From positions 496,001 to 560,000 of the forward strand of contig NZ_JACRSE010000003.1 in NCBI RefSeq assembly GCF_014281055.1: a stretch of 64,000 nt of DNA. Direction: 5' to 3'. The notes beneath the pieces were generated by a model. It did not search any database. It was not told the DNA's origin and saw nothing but the letters and a program-made list of their open reading frames with translations. Origin of the DNA: Fluviispira vulneris. Lineage in GTDB: Bacteria; Bdellovibrionota_B; Oligoflexia; Silvanigrellales; Silvanigrellaceae. A program made the position numbers and the translations under genes. Below, one piece after another: positions 1-9,007 of this stretch (its first letter is position 1; every line of letters begins with the position of its first letter).

Positions 1-1
1 C

Positions 2-3000
2 TCATTGAGTCTAAGCTTTTTTACAGGAACACTAAATTTAAACGAAGTCTATATAAAAGAGAAAATAAAGGAGAACAATGATAGTAAAGAAAACTTTATT
101 GGCTTGAATCAATTATCGATTTCTCTTAATTTAACATCATCTTATGTTAAAAGAACTTTTGTAATTAGAAAAATACTTTTGCGAGGTCTAAATTTAAATA
201 TAAAATATGATGAAAACGGAGAACTTATATTACCAAAATATTTAATTCCAAAAGAGAAAGACCAAGAGTCTGAAGAGCCTATTAATATACCTGAATTAAT
301 AAAAAAAATGATGCCTGAAGTACAATTTGATTTAGAAATTATTAATATTGTTCTTCAGCTGGGAGAGGCTAATAGAAATAACTACCAAAAAATATCCTTA
401 TCACATGCTGAATTTAAAAAAATAAAAGATAAAAATAATATTCCAGCATTTCAAACAGAAATACTATTAGGCGATTCTGCGTTTAAATTTCCTGCAATTG
501 ATAAATTAATCACACTCAGTTATTTAAGAACTCAGATATTACTAAATGAAAAAGGTGACTTTAAGATAAATGAATTAGATTTACAGAGTAATTTGGCAAA
601 TTTAAATGCAAATATAATGGGAAACATTGGGAAAAATTTTAAAAATACCAAATATAAAGCTCGAATTGAAATGTTAGAAATTGATGGAAAAGAGGCATTT
701 GACTTACTGCAAATGGAGTCTTCTGGAAAAGTGCTTTTAAAAGGACAAGTAGAATCAGGAAAAGTTTTGACTGAGGATCCTACTTTTAAAGGGGTCGCTC
801 AATGGAAAAATTTAACTTTAGAGTCTTTTGATATATATTCAGGTAAAGCTAATATTGTTTATGATTCTAGAAAAATAGAATACGAAAGTGCTGAAATTAA
901 AACGCCATTAGAAGGTAAAATTCATGCTAAAGGAGAATTTCAATTTTACAAGAATTTTTATTTTGAAAATATAGCAAATGTTGAAAATCTAAATTTTTCT
1001 GAGTTATTAAAAGGTCTTAAAGTAGAAAAAACGCCAGTCGATTTTAAACTCAGTTCAGATAATTTAAAAGTATCAGGTTATATCCTAAGTAATAATAAGA
1101 AAAAATCGTTTGAACTTTTTGCTAAAGGTGAAGCGAAAGCGCAAAAACTGTATGTAAATTCTTTTCCGGATCAAGAGGGTAGAAAACCAATTCCTGACAT
1201 AAATATCAATCTTGATCTCAGCGCAAGTGCTTTAGGTTTGTCTTTAACAAAAACAGAAGGAACAGTTAAAAATTTAAAAACTTTTAATTTAGCTAAGCTT
1301 GTGGTCGATGATGGATATATAGATTTTACTCCTAAGACAGGGGTAGGTGTTAATTTTAAAATGACAGGTAAGAATATTGATATATCAATAGCGGAATATT
1401 TTTTAAAATTTCCCACTGCAGGTATAGCTGATTTTACAGGTGAATTGAAATTAGATCGAAAAACAAACGAGATAGAATTTTCTTCTCAATCAAAAGTTTA
1501 CAAGGGTGAAATATTTGGTTTGCAGTTTGATGATTTTAATGGAAAATGGGGATTAAATACAAAAGGCGTTTGGATAAAAAATGCTAATATAATAGTAGGT
1601 AAAGCTGAAAATTTAAATAAATCAACTCTGCATTTGAATAATTTCGATTTTAGTTTTGGAGATATGCATTCAAATATAAATGCGAAAATAAATGGTAAGT
1701 TAAATAACGTAATATATGCTGCACAGTATTGGTTACCAAAAAGTTTATCAGATACAGATGCGGATATTAAAAATTTAGAAATCAAACAGAAAGGTCTTTT
1801 TTTTCATTTATCTTCTTGGGATTTAACACTAAAGTCCAAGTTAGAAAATATTAAATTATTAGATTCTGTTATTCATGAAAATATAATTGATTTTAATTGC
1901 AAATCTGGATTGTGCACAGATTCATTAATTTCATTTTTGGATATAAAAACAACAGAAGAAATTGAGAATAGTGATGAAGATAATACTTCTTTCGCTATAT
2001 TTGAAATGTATGATTTGTCATTTGAAAATGCTGGTGTAAGAGGTAAAATATTTAAACTTCCTCTTGGCATGTTTGCAAAAATATTTGATAAAAAAATATC
2101 AGGAGTTCTGAATTCTAATATCCAATTTAAAGGGAAGTGGAATAATATTGAAGGCTTTGCAAATTTAAATGCTTATAAAATACATTTAGATAAATCTGAA
2201 CTTGGTGATTTCAATCTGCAATTAAACCCATATGAGAAAAATAAGATCAAGATAGATCTCAATGCATTTAGTAATCAGTTAAGTGCATCTTATATCATGC
2301 AGCAAGGTTTAGAAGGTAACGGCTTATTAAATATAAATTTAGTGAATTTAAATGCTTTTTTTATGATAGATAATGAGACTAGAGCAAAAAATAGCTTATT
2401 TTCTCAAATAAATGCAACTATGAGATTTGAAGGTATTGCCCCTTTTGCAAAGGATAATAATAAAAAATGGTATCAATACTGGAAAGGAAGTGGAAAAATA
2501 AATTCTGCTTCTTTCCAAGTAGGAAAAGCTATATTTGAATTAGCACAGAGTCAAAATATTGATTTTGATGGAGATGAAATAAAATTAGATGCATTTAATC
2601 TTGGTGGAAAAATAGGTCGCTTTCAATTTGGGAAAACAAATTTAAATTTTACTAAAAAAACTATTTATTCATCCTTTAATCTTGATTTTAATTTAGGCAA
2701 GTTTGATTTGCTTTCAGATGCATTCGGCCCTTCTGAAGGAGACTTAAGTGGACAGTTTTCTATTGCCGGATCCTTATATGATCCTGGAATTTCAGGAAGT
2801 CTATATCTTGGTGCAAAGACATTATTTGTAAAATCATTGCAACCTGCATTCAATAATTTAAATGCTGAGTTCAAATTCAAAGGTAAAAAGCTTGAAATTC
2901 AAAACTTTTTTTCTGAAAAAGGAGAAGGAAATCTTTCTGCAAGTGGAAGTATTGATTTTTCACCAGTCTTTTCTGAAAATCCAAAATATCCTGAAGTGAC

Positions 3001-4027
3001 TTTTAAGATAGTTTCTAAAAAAGCAGATATCAGGTTGCTTATACCTATTTTCCAAATCGCAGATTTAACTGTAGATTCGGAATTGACATTAGCAGGCACT
3101 GATATACCTTATCAATTATCTGGAGAAGTAAATTTAAAAAAATTACGATTGTTTAAAGATATCAATTGTGAATCTATATCAAGTCAATTATTTGCTTTAA
3201 ATAATTCACAGAAAGTAACTACGACTCAAAATCCATTTTTAGCTTTAAATGTTAACATTCATGCTATGAGTACTTTTACAATTCAGAGTCAATGTATTCG
3301 TGGGAGATTTTCTACTTCACCTCTAATTAATATAAATGGAACTTCAAGTGAGCCTATTATTACTGGTAAAATAACAACGGACTCTGCCAGTCTAATTTTA
3401 TTAAAGAGTCGATTTGAAGTAAAAAAGGCAGAATTTACTTTTATAGAGTTACAAAAATATGATCCCAATGTAGATATTTTTATGGAAGCAAGAGTTGCAA
3501 GTGAAACAATCAGTGTCAGTATCAATGGTCGTTTGAGTAAAAGCCGTTTGGATCTCTCAGCAAGTCCGTCCACATTACCCAATGGGGATAGAATCACCCA
3601 ACCAGATATTATTTCAATGATTTCTACTGGGCAGGTTCCTGCGCAGAGCTCAAGTGCAAACTTGCTCACAGCTTCTACAAGTCTTTTTCCGTTTATAGGT
3701 TATGGAAATTTTTCTGAAAACTCGCTTCTCAACAATACCGTGAGTACTGTTACGGGTGGGATTATTGATAATGTAACTGTATCGCCTACGACCCAAAATG
3801 GGCAAGTGAGCTGGAGAGCAACAGCATCACGAACATTATCGCAGAGATTAAATTTAGGTGTGAGCTATGAGGCGGGAGATATTGGCACGCGTAGTTCGGC
3901 ATATGCAACTTTTAGTTTAAATGATACTGTAAGCATTTTTGGTTCATATGATAATAATGCTCTGACTCAACAGGCTATTACAACAGAGTGGACAACTGGA
4001 TTGAGGTTTCGTTTTGGCAGTCAATAA
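2..4027 (+). CDS. tamB: TamB-like translocation/assembly protein, 5' end outside window
   Basis: About 1340 residues are visible. They are rich in beta-strand repeats and end in a TamB/DUF490-type C-terminal domain (last ~350 residues). The final residues, WTTGLRFRFGSQ, look like an outer-membrane beta signal. TamB proteins are inner-membrane-anchored periplasm-spanning proteins that work with an Omp85 partner in outer-membrane protein or lipid transport. The N-terminal membrane anchor expected of the family is not visible and the frame is open to the window edge. The TTG at position 5 is therefore probably not the true start and the gene is cut by the window. The 3' end overlaps the following Omp85 gene by 14 bases, the usual tamB-tamA partnership, here with tamB first. 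The family call is secure; function in this organism is inferred. Confidence 0.85.
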   Translation, partial: SLSLSFFTGTLNLNEVYIKEKIKENNDSKENFIGLNQLSISLNLTSSYVKRTFVIRKILLRGLNLNIKYDENGELILPKYLIPKEKDQESEEPINIPELIKKMMPEVQFDLEIINIVLQLGEANRNNYQKISLSHAEFKKIKDKNNIPAFQTEILLGDSAFKFPAIDKLITLSYLRTQILLNEKGDFKINELDLQSNLANLNANIMGNIGKNFKNTKYKARIEMLEIDGKEAFDLLQMESSGKVLLKGQVESGKVLTEDPTFKGVAQWKNLTLESFDIYSGKANIVYDSRKIEYESAEIKTPLEGKIHAKGEFQFYKNFYFENIANVENLNFSELLKGLKVEKTPVDFKLSSDNLKVSGYILSNNKKKSFELFAKGEAKAQKLYVNSFPDQEGRKPIPDININLDLSASALGLSLTKTEGTVKNLKTFNLAKLVVDDGYIDFTPKTGVGVNFKMTGKNIDISIAEYFLKFPTAGIADFTGELKLDRKTNEIEFSSQSKVYKGEIFGLQFDDFNGKWGLNTKGVWIKNANIIVGKAENLNKSTLHLNNFDFSFGDMHSNINAKINGKLNNVIYAAQYWLPKSLSDTDADIKNLEIKQKGLFFHLSSWDLTLKSKLENIKLLDSVIHENIIDFNCKSGLCTDSLISFLDIKTTEEIENSDEDNTSFAIFEMYDLSFENAGVRGKIFKLPLGMFAKIFDKKISGVLNSNIQFKGKWNNIEGFANLNAYKIHLDKSELGDFNLQLNPYEKNKIKIDLNAFSNQLSASYIMQQGLEGNGLLNINLVNLNAFFMIDNETRAKNSLFSQINATMRFEGIAPFAKDNNKKWYQYWKGSGKINSASFQVGKAIFELAQSQNIDFDGDEIKLDAFNLGGKIGRFQFGKTNLNFTKKTIYSSFNLDFNLGKFDLLSDAFGPSEGDLSGQFSIAGSLYDPGISGSLYLGAKTLFVKSLQPAFNNLNAEFKFKGKKLEIQNFFSEKGEGNLSASGSIDFSPVFSENPKYPEVTFKIVSKKADIRLLIPIFQIADLTVDSELTLAGTDIPYQLSGEVNLKKLRLFKDINCESISSQLFALNNSQKVTTTQNPFLALNVNIHAMSTFTIQSQCIRGRFSTSPLININGTSSEPIITGKITTDSASLILLKSRFEVKKAEFTFIELQKYDPNVDIFMEARVASETISVSINGRLSKSRLDLSASPSTLPNGDRITQPDIISMISTGQVPAQSSSANLLTASTSLFPFIGYGNFSENSLLNNTVSTVTGGIIDNVTVSPTTQNGQVSWRATASRTLSQRLNLGVSYEAGDIGTRSSAYATFSLNDTVSIFGSYDNNALTQQAITTEWTTGLRFRFGSQ

Positions 4028-7000
4028 AAAATATAATTTATACTTTTTGATGTGTATATTTCTTACATTTAATTTTTTTACTTCTTATGCAAATGCTCAA
4101 ATAAATAAAGTAACCGCAATTGGTTCAGCATTTGAACAAACAAATGTTGAAATTCGTTTTTATATTGATGGAAAAGAGCAGGAGTTTCCTCAGGAAATTT
4201 TAAATGATTTAGGTGCAGTCCCTTTTTATGAATTAGATGATGCTATAATAACTAAATTGGTAGATACTGGAATTTATCAAGAAATAACAATTAATAAAGG
4301 AAAATTAGATAAAAAAGGACATATTTTTATTGTGAATGCGAAAACTATCAAACGTATTCAAGATGTAATCTTTTCAGGGCTTTCATCATCTGAAAGTTTA
4401 GAGTTCGAAAGAATTATAGTTTCGCAAAGAGGGCGTCCATTTAAAGCATCATCTGCGAATGCTGATTCAAAAGCAATTGAAAAGAGTCTTATTCAAAAAG
4501 GATATCCAAATGCAAAAGTTTTAAAATATTCGATTAAAGAACTTTCTCCTGATTCTATTAGACTCAATTTTGAAATTGAAAAAGGTAATCCTTGTCATAT
4601 AGATCAAGTGACTGTTCAAGATTCTTTATCTAATGTTTTAAACTTTTTGACAATTCCAATAGAAACAGGCTCAATTTGTAACTTAGCAGCCATAAATGAG
4701 TCGTTGGATCAATTGAAAGAAAACTATTGGGAACAAGGTTTTCTAGAAGCTATCGTTAAATTACAAGAAATTTCCTATTCTTCAAATAGGGAAAGTGCAA
4801 AAATTACATTGCAAATTGAAAAAGGAAGGAAAACAACTTTTCAAATTTTTGATGAAGACAGTCAACTCATGAATAATGATTTTTTAGTATCAAAACAGGG
4901 ATTAACTTATTCTGATATTATATTATTATCGGATGCTGATTTAAATGTTATTTTAACTGATTTTTATAAAAAACAGGGCTATGCTTTTGTAAATATAAGT
5001 GATCCTGAAAGAATTATTGATAAAAATGGTAATACTACTTTGAAGTTTCTTTTGAAAAAGGGAGCATATGTTAAAATCGGTAAAGTAACTTTTATCGGAA
5101 CATTGCCTGAAAGTGAATCCAAAGTTTTACAAGAAATGGGTTTAAGTTCTAGTTTTTTTTCTGGTTCAATTCCATTTTATCAGGATAATTTAAATATTTA
5201 CCGTGATAATCTCAAGAAGTTCTTATTATCTAGAGGGTATTTAGAGGCGCAAGTTTCCAATCCAGACTATGTACCAAATGAATCAAATACAGAGATGAAT
5301 CTTGTTTTCCGCGTTGATAAAGGAATAAAATATCTAATAAACAGTATTTCATTTCAAGGTAATCCATCTGATTTTGAATTTGATAATGATAAATTATTGA
5401 AAATTGCTCAGTATGGTACAATCTATAGTATAGATATTTTGCAGAACTTATTGAACGAAGTAAAAAGGCAACTTTTATCAGCAGGATATCTATATAATGA
5501 GGTAAAAATTGAACATGCAATTTTACCTGAGAATAAATATGAAAAATTTGTTAATATAGTTGTTAAGATAGATCCCGGTCAGATTGTAAGAATTCGAAAA
5601 ATTTATATTGATTCAGACTTTTTTGGCAAAGAATTATCAATTTTATCTGCTTCGGGTTTAGAGTCAGGAGATATTTTCTCACAAGAAAGTTTTGATGTTG
5701 CAAGACAAAGTTTAATTCGCCATGAATTATTTTCAACTGTATCAATTGAACCATTAGATATTAATTCAATTGAGAGAAAAGAATTGAGGGTTGATATTAT
5801 CATTCATGCACGTTCACGTTCTGGTTATACCTTAGGAATATCTCCCGGATATGGAACCCTAAGAGGCTATAACTTCGGTATCGATTTTACATTAAATCGT
5901 TTAAATAATGATGGACTTAAATTGATATCTTCTGCTTCTGTGAGTCAAGAAAGGCAACAACAAAATTTTGCATCTACAGAAACAAGACAGATATTAGGTA
6001 GACAAATCACCTTGGGATTTTCAGAACCGCTTTTTAAAATTGGTCCGTTGCGCACGCCTTTTGATGCAACGGCTTCTGTTGGTTATAAAGTCATTGCAGA
6101 AACATTAACAAATCGTGAATATTTCACAGTCAACTTAAAAGCGGATTGGAAACCTTCCTTTTTTGATTTAAATTGGAATTTAAGTCAATCTGTTACTCAT
6201 GAATCTTCAAATTCAACAAGTTCAGAAAGTGCTATTGTTCAGGTATTAGATAGCCCTTCCATTATCATTCGTGAATTAACTAGCAGTGTATCTTTAGATA
6301 ATACAGATAATCCAGCATGGCCTACTAAAGGAAGTCGGCATAATTTGCAGGTAAGTTTTGCGCGATTTGGACTTGGTTCAGAAGTTCAATACAATCGCTA
6401 TGTGCTTTCCACGGACTTATATTTTCCACTGTATAAAAAATTGAGTGGAGCGATTACTTTAGGAGGAAAATTTATTGTTGATACTGTTAATAAAAGTGGA
6501 GATACTGTGACACCTCCTGCATCAAGGCGTGAAACATTGACTGACACAGCGCTTGTTCGTGGATTCCCAGAAACATATGGTTCAGCAGCACCAGGGCCTC
6601 TCCTTTGGGTTCATTATAATCAAAGTAATCCTGCATTAAATTGCCCAACACAATTAACTTCAATCGGAGCTACGAATTTAGTTTATTTTAAAGCCGAAGC
6701 TCGCTACCGCTTTAGCGATAATATCGGTTTTGTTGCATTTTTAGACACCGCAACGAATTATTTCACTTCAGCAGAGATAAGTAATATTAATAAATTTATT
6801 CAAAACCGAGTCAGTTCCGTGCCTTCAACAACAGACTGTGTTCCTGATCAGGCGGCGCTCATTTCGACGGGTTCAGTGGAGTTAAAAAACGCAAGTTTTA
6901 TAGAGCAATATTGGAAGCAAGCTTATGTTTCAACTGGATTTGGTTTTCGTTATATAGTAAGCAATTATGCTACGATTAGCTTGGATTATGGCTATCCTTT

Positions 7001-7163
7001 AAAGGATCCTTCCTCAAATGAAACAGGCTGTGTATCACCTGCAGAAGCTTTGAATGCATCGACTCCACCACGTTGTGTGACAAGAATTCAAGAATCTGCT
7101 TATATTAATAATGCGATTCAATTTAAAGGAGCATTGCATCTAAAAGTTGGTGCTCAGTTTTAG
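4014..7163 (+). CDS. tamA: Omp85-family outer-membrane assembly protein (TamA/BamA-like)
   Basis: The protein has 1049 residues, longer than typical TamA (~580) or BamA (~800). A signal peptide ends near SYANA-Q (about residue 28). A long series of POTRA-like modules fills roughly residues 30-600, and a 16-strand-type barrel follows to the C-terminal phenylalanine (LHLKVGAQF). The chosen start is a TTG inside the end of tamB. It supplies the lysine-rich n-region (MAVNKKYN) of the signal peptide, whereas the next ATG at 4050 would remove it. Position directly after tamB supports a TamA-like role. The extra length suggests more POTRA domains than the three of TamA, so a BamA-like paralogue is the alternative. 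Confidence 0.85.
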   Translation: MAVNKKYNLYFLMCIFLTFNFFTSYANAQINKVTAIGSAFEQTNVEIRFYIDGKEQEFPQEILNDLGAVPFYELDDAIITKLVDTGIYQEITINKGKLDKKGHIFIVNAKTIKRIQDVIFSGLSSSESLEFERIIVSQRGRPFKASSANADSKAIEKSLIQKGYPNAKVLKYSIKELSPDSIRLNFEIEKGNPCHIDQVTVQDSLSNVLNFLTIPIETGSICNLAAINESLDQLKENYWEQGFLEAIVKLQEISYSSNRESAKITLQIEKGRKTTFQIFDEDSQLMNNDFLVSKQGLTYSDIILLSDADLNVILTDFYKKQGYAFVNISDPERIIDKNGNTTLKFLLKKGAYVKIGKVTFIGTLPESESKVLQEMGLSSSFFSGSIPFYQDNLNIYRDNLKKFLLSRGYLEAQVSNPDYVPNESNTEMNLVFRVDKGIKYLINSISFQGNPSDFEFDNDKLLKIAQYGTIYSIDILQNLLNEVKRQLLSAGYLYNEVKIEHAILPENKYEKFVNIVVKIDPGQIVRIRKIYIDSDFFGKELSILSASGLESGDIFSQESFDVARQSLIRHELFSTVSIEPLDINSIERKELRVDIIIHARSRSGYTLGISPGYGTLRGYNFGIDFTLNRLNNDGLKLISSASVSQERQQQNFASTETRQILGRQITLGFSEPLFKIGPLRTPFDATASVGYKVIAETLTNREYFTVNLKADWKPSFFDLNWNLSQSVTHESSNSTSSESAIVQVLDSPSIIIRELTSSVSLDNTDNPAWPTKGSRHNLQVSFARFGLGSEVQYNRYVLSTDLYFPLYKKLSGAITLGGKFIVDTVNKSGDTVTPPASRRETLTDTALVRGFPETYGSAAPGPLLWVHYNQSNPALNCPTQLTSIGATNLVYFKAEARYRFSDNIGFVAFLDTATNYFTSAEISNINKFIQNRVSSVPSTTDCVPDQAALISTGSVELKNASFIEQYWKQAYVSTGFGFRYIVSNYATISLDYGYPLKDPSSNETGCVSPAEALNASTPPRCVTRIQESAYINNAIQFKGALHLKVGAQF

Positions 7164-7181
7164 AATCGATTTGGAGTTATA

Positions 7182-8261
7182 ATGCCTGAAAATGTCCCTT
7201 ATGTTTTGCAGACTCGTTTTAATAAATTGGGGATAGATTTTCCGTTTATGATAGCGCCTATGGTTGGTCTTTCACATGTTGCATTCCGTGAGCTGATTAA
7301 AAGTTATACTCCGAAAAATATAAATGCACTTCGCTTCACAGAAATGCTTTCCACGCGAAGAATTCCAAATGAAAAATTAGAAACAACCCATGAGTTGAAA
7401 ACTGCACGCAATGAAGCTTTTTTTATTCCTCAACTGCTAGGTAATGAAGAAAAGTTTATCGCTCCGAGCATAGAAAAGTTGCTTATAAAAAAACCTTGGG
7501 GCTTTGATATTAATATGGGTTGCCCTGTCTCTCACACTTTGAAACACAATTGGGGTGTGCGGCTTATGGGATCAAAGGACTACGCAGCGCAAATCGTTAA
7601 GATTGTGAAAAAATATTCCTCTGTGCCCGTCAGTGTCAAATTGCGTGGTGGATTAGGAGAAGACGAAGATTTTGATTATCTATATTCATTTGTAAGTGCA
7701 TTAGCGGATGGTGGAGCCGACTTTCTAACTATTCATGCTCGTACACGTGCGCAAAAGCACAGTGGAGATGCAAATTGGCAATTGGTTGCAGATATTCGCA
7801 ATAAGATGTCGATTCCAATCATAGCCAATGGGAATATTCAAACCGCTCAGGATGCAGTTGAGCTCATCCAAAATTATGGAGTGGATGGAGCAATGATTGC
7901 GCGAGCAGCCACTGCGCGCCCCTGGATATTGTGGCAAATATCTGAACTCCTTGGCAATACAGAAGTACCAGAGGGATTTGAGGGGAGGAAAGCGCCTAGC
8001 ACAGCTGAGGAAGAGGGTGCTGAGTATTTAGCGGCGTGCTTAAAAATGTTATCCATTATGGTAGATTACTTTCAGGATGAAGCTTATATTTTAGAAAAAT
8101 TCAGATTTTTTGCTGCAACTGGTGCGCGCTGGTTTCAATTCGGTCATCATTTTTGGCGACTGACAATGAGAGCAAAAAATGTAGCAGATTTAAGAAAAAG
8201 TATTGTTGAATTCTCAGAAAATAATCAAAATACAATGTCTAAAAAGATAAAAATGATTTGA
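7182..8261 (+). CDS. dusB: tRNA-dihydrouridine synthase
   Basis: A 359-residue FMN-dependent enzyme that reduces uridines in tRNA D-loops. Family motifs are present: the N-terminal APMVGLSHVAFR, DINMGCPV with the catalytic cysteine (about residue 113), KLRGGLG, the IHARTRAQKHSG phosphate region, and IANGNIQ. The ATG is preceded by GGAG 7 bases upstream and lies 18 bases after the Omp85 gene, so it is probably co-transcribed. Among DusA/B/C the general layout fits DusB best. The exact target uridine cannot be read from sequence, and the symbol is therefore tentative. Confidence 0.85.
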   Translation: MPENVPYVLQTRFNKLGIDFPFMIAPMVGLSHVAFRELIKSYTPKNINALRFTEMLSTRRIPNEKLETTHELKTARNEAFFIPQLLGNEEKFIAPSIEKLLIKKPWGFDINMGCPVSHTLKHNWGVRLMGSKDYAAQIVKIVKKYSSVPVSVKLRGGLGEDEDFDYLYSFVSALADGGADFLTIHARTRAQKHSGDANWQLVADIRNKMSIPIIANGNIQTAQDAVELIQNYGVDGAMIARAATARPWILWQISELLGNTEVPEGFEGRKAPSTAEEEGAEYLAACLKMLSIMVDYFQDEAYILEKFRFFAATGARWFQFGHHFWRLTMRAKNVADLRKSIVEFSENNQNTMSKKIKMI

Positions 8262-8377
8262 TAATATTAATGAGAACAAAATATTTCCCACCGGTTGTGT
8301 CAAAATCAAAGCGTATATTGCAAAAATTATTCAACTCTTTATAAGCAAAAGTGAAATAATAATATATTGAGGTACTT

Positions 8378-9007
8378 ATGAGAAAATTTTTCTTAAAAAC
8401 ATCAATATACTTATTAACTATAAATTTTGCATGCAAAGCTTTTTCTGATCCAGAATATATTCCTCCTGATCCATTTTTAATTACAGGAGATAGTTTTGAT
8501 ACAACAAAAGCAGAAGAAATTGCGAATAAATTATCACAATTGCAGGATAAAAATAAAGAAATTCGGGCTAAGATATTATCGCTTCAAGATATACTAGTCG
8601 CAAAATTCAAAGATAGAATTGAACTGAAAGTCAATATAATATCGGAACAGAAAAAAGAATTGCCACAATTTGGAATTATAGAGTTAAATGCAACTTTAAA
8701 TAATATATCCATTATAAATTATAACAAACCAATACTATTTGAAAAAAATATGAATTTGCCGGTATTTTATGGACCTCTTCCGGTAGGAAAGTATGAAATT
8801 AATGTGCATGCAATTGTTGGGCAACAAAGTAACAATTGGCCATACGTTCTTCCTCAGGGCAAATGGACTTTAGATAAAAAGATAACTGTTAATGGTACGA
8901 TTAGTAATCCGATTCAAAAAATAAATATAATTCTCAAAGCGGATTCAAACAGTGGGGTGCCAAAATTTGAAACAACTCAAGATTTATCTGAGGAAAATTT
9001 GGAATGA
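8378..9007 (+). CDS. Exported hypothetical protein, first gene of TPR operon
   Basis: A 209-residue protein with an N-terminal signal sequence (MRKFFLKTSIYLLTINFACKAFS). The cysteine at about residue 19 lies in a poor lipobox, so a soluble periplasmic form is as likely as a lipoprotein. The mature part has a short coiled coil (about 45-75: EEIANKLSQLQDKNKEIRAK) followed by a beta-rich domain that may be Ig-like. GAGGT lies 7 bases before the ATG. Its stop overlaps the next start (ATGA), so it heads a four-gene coupled operon of exported/TPR proteins. No known family is recognised; a structural role in an envelope complex is inferred from context only. Confidence 0.75.
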   Translation: MRKFFLKTSIYLLTINFACKAFSDPEYIPPDPFLITGDSFDTTKAEEIANKLSQLQDKNKEIRAKILSLQDILVAKFKDRIELKVNIISEQKKELPQFGIIELNATLNNISIINYNKPILFEKNMNLPVFYGPLPVGKYEINVHAIVGQQSNNWPYVLPQGKWTLDKKITVNGTISNPIQKINIILKADSNSGVPKFETTQDLSEENLE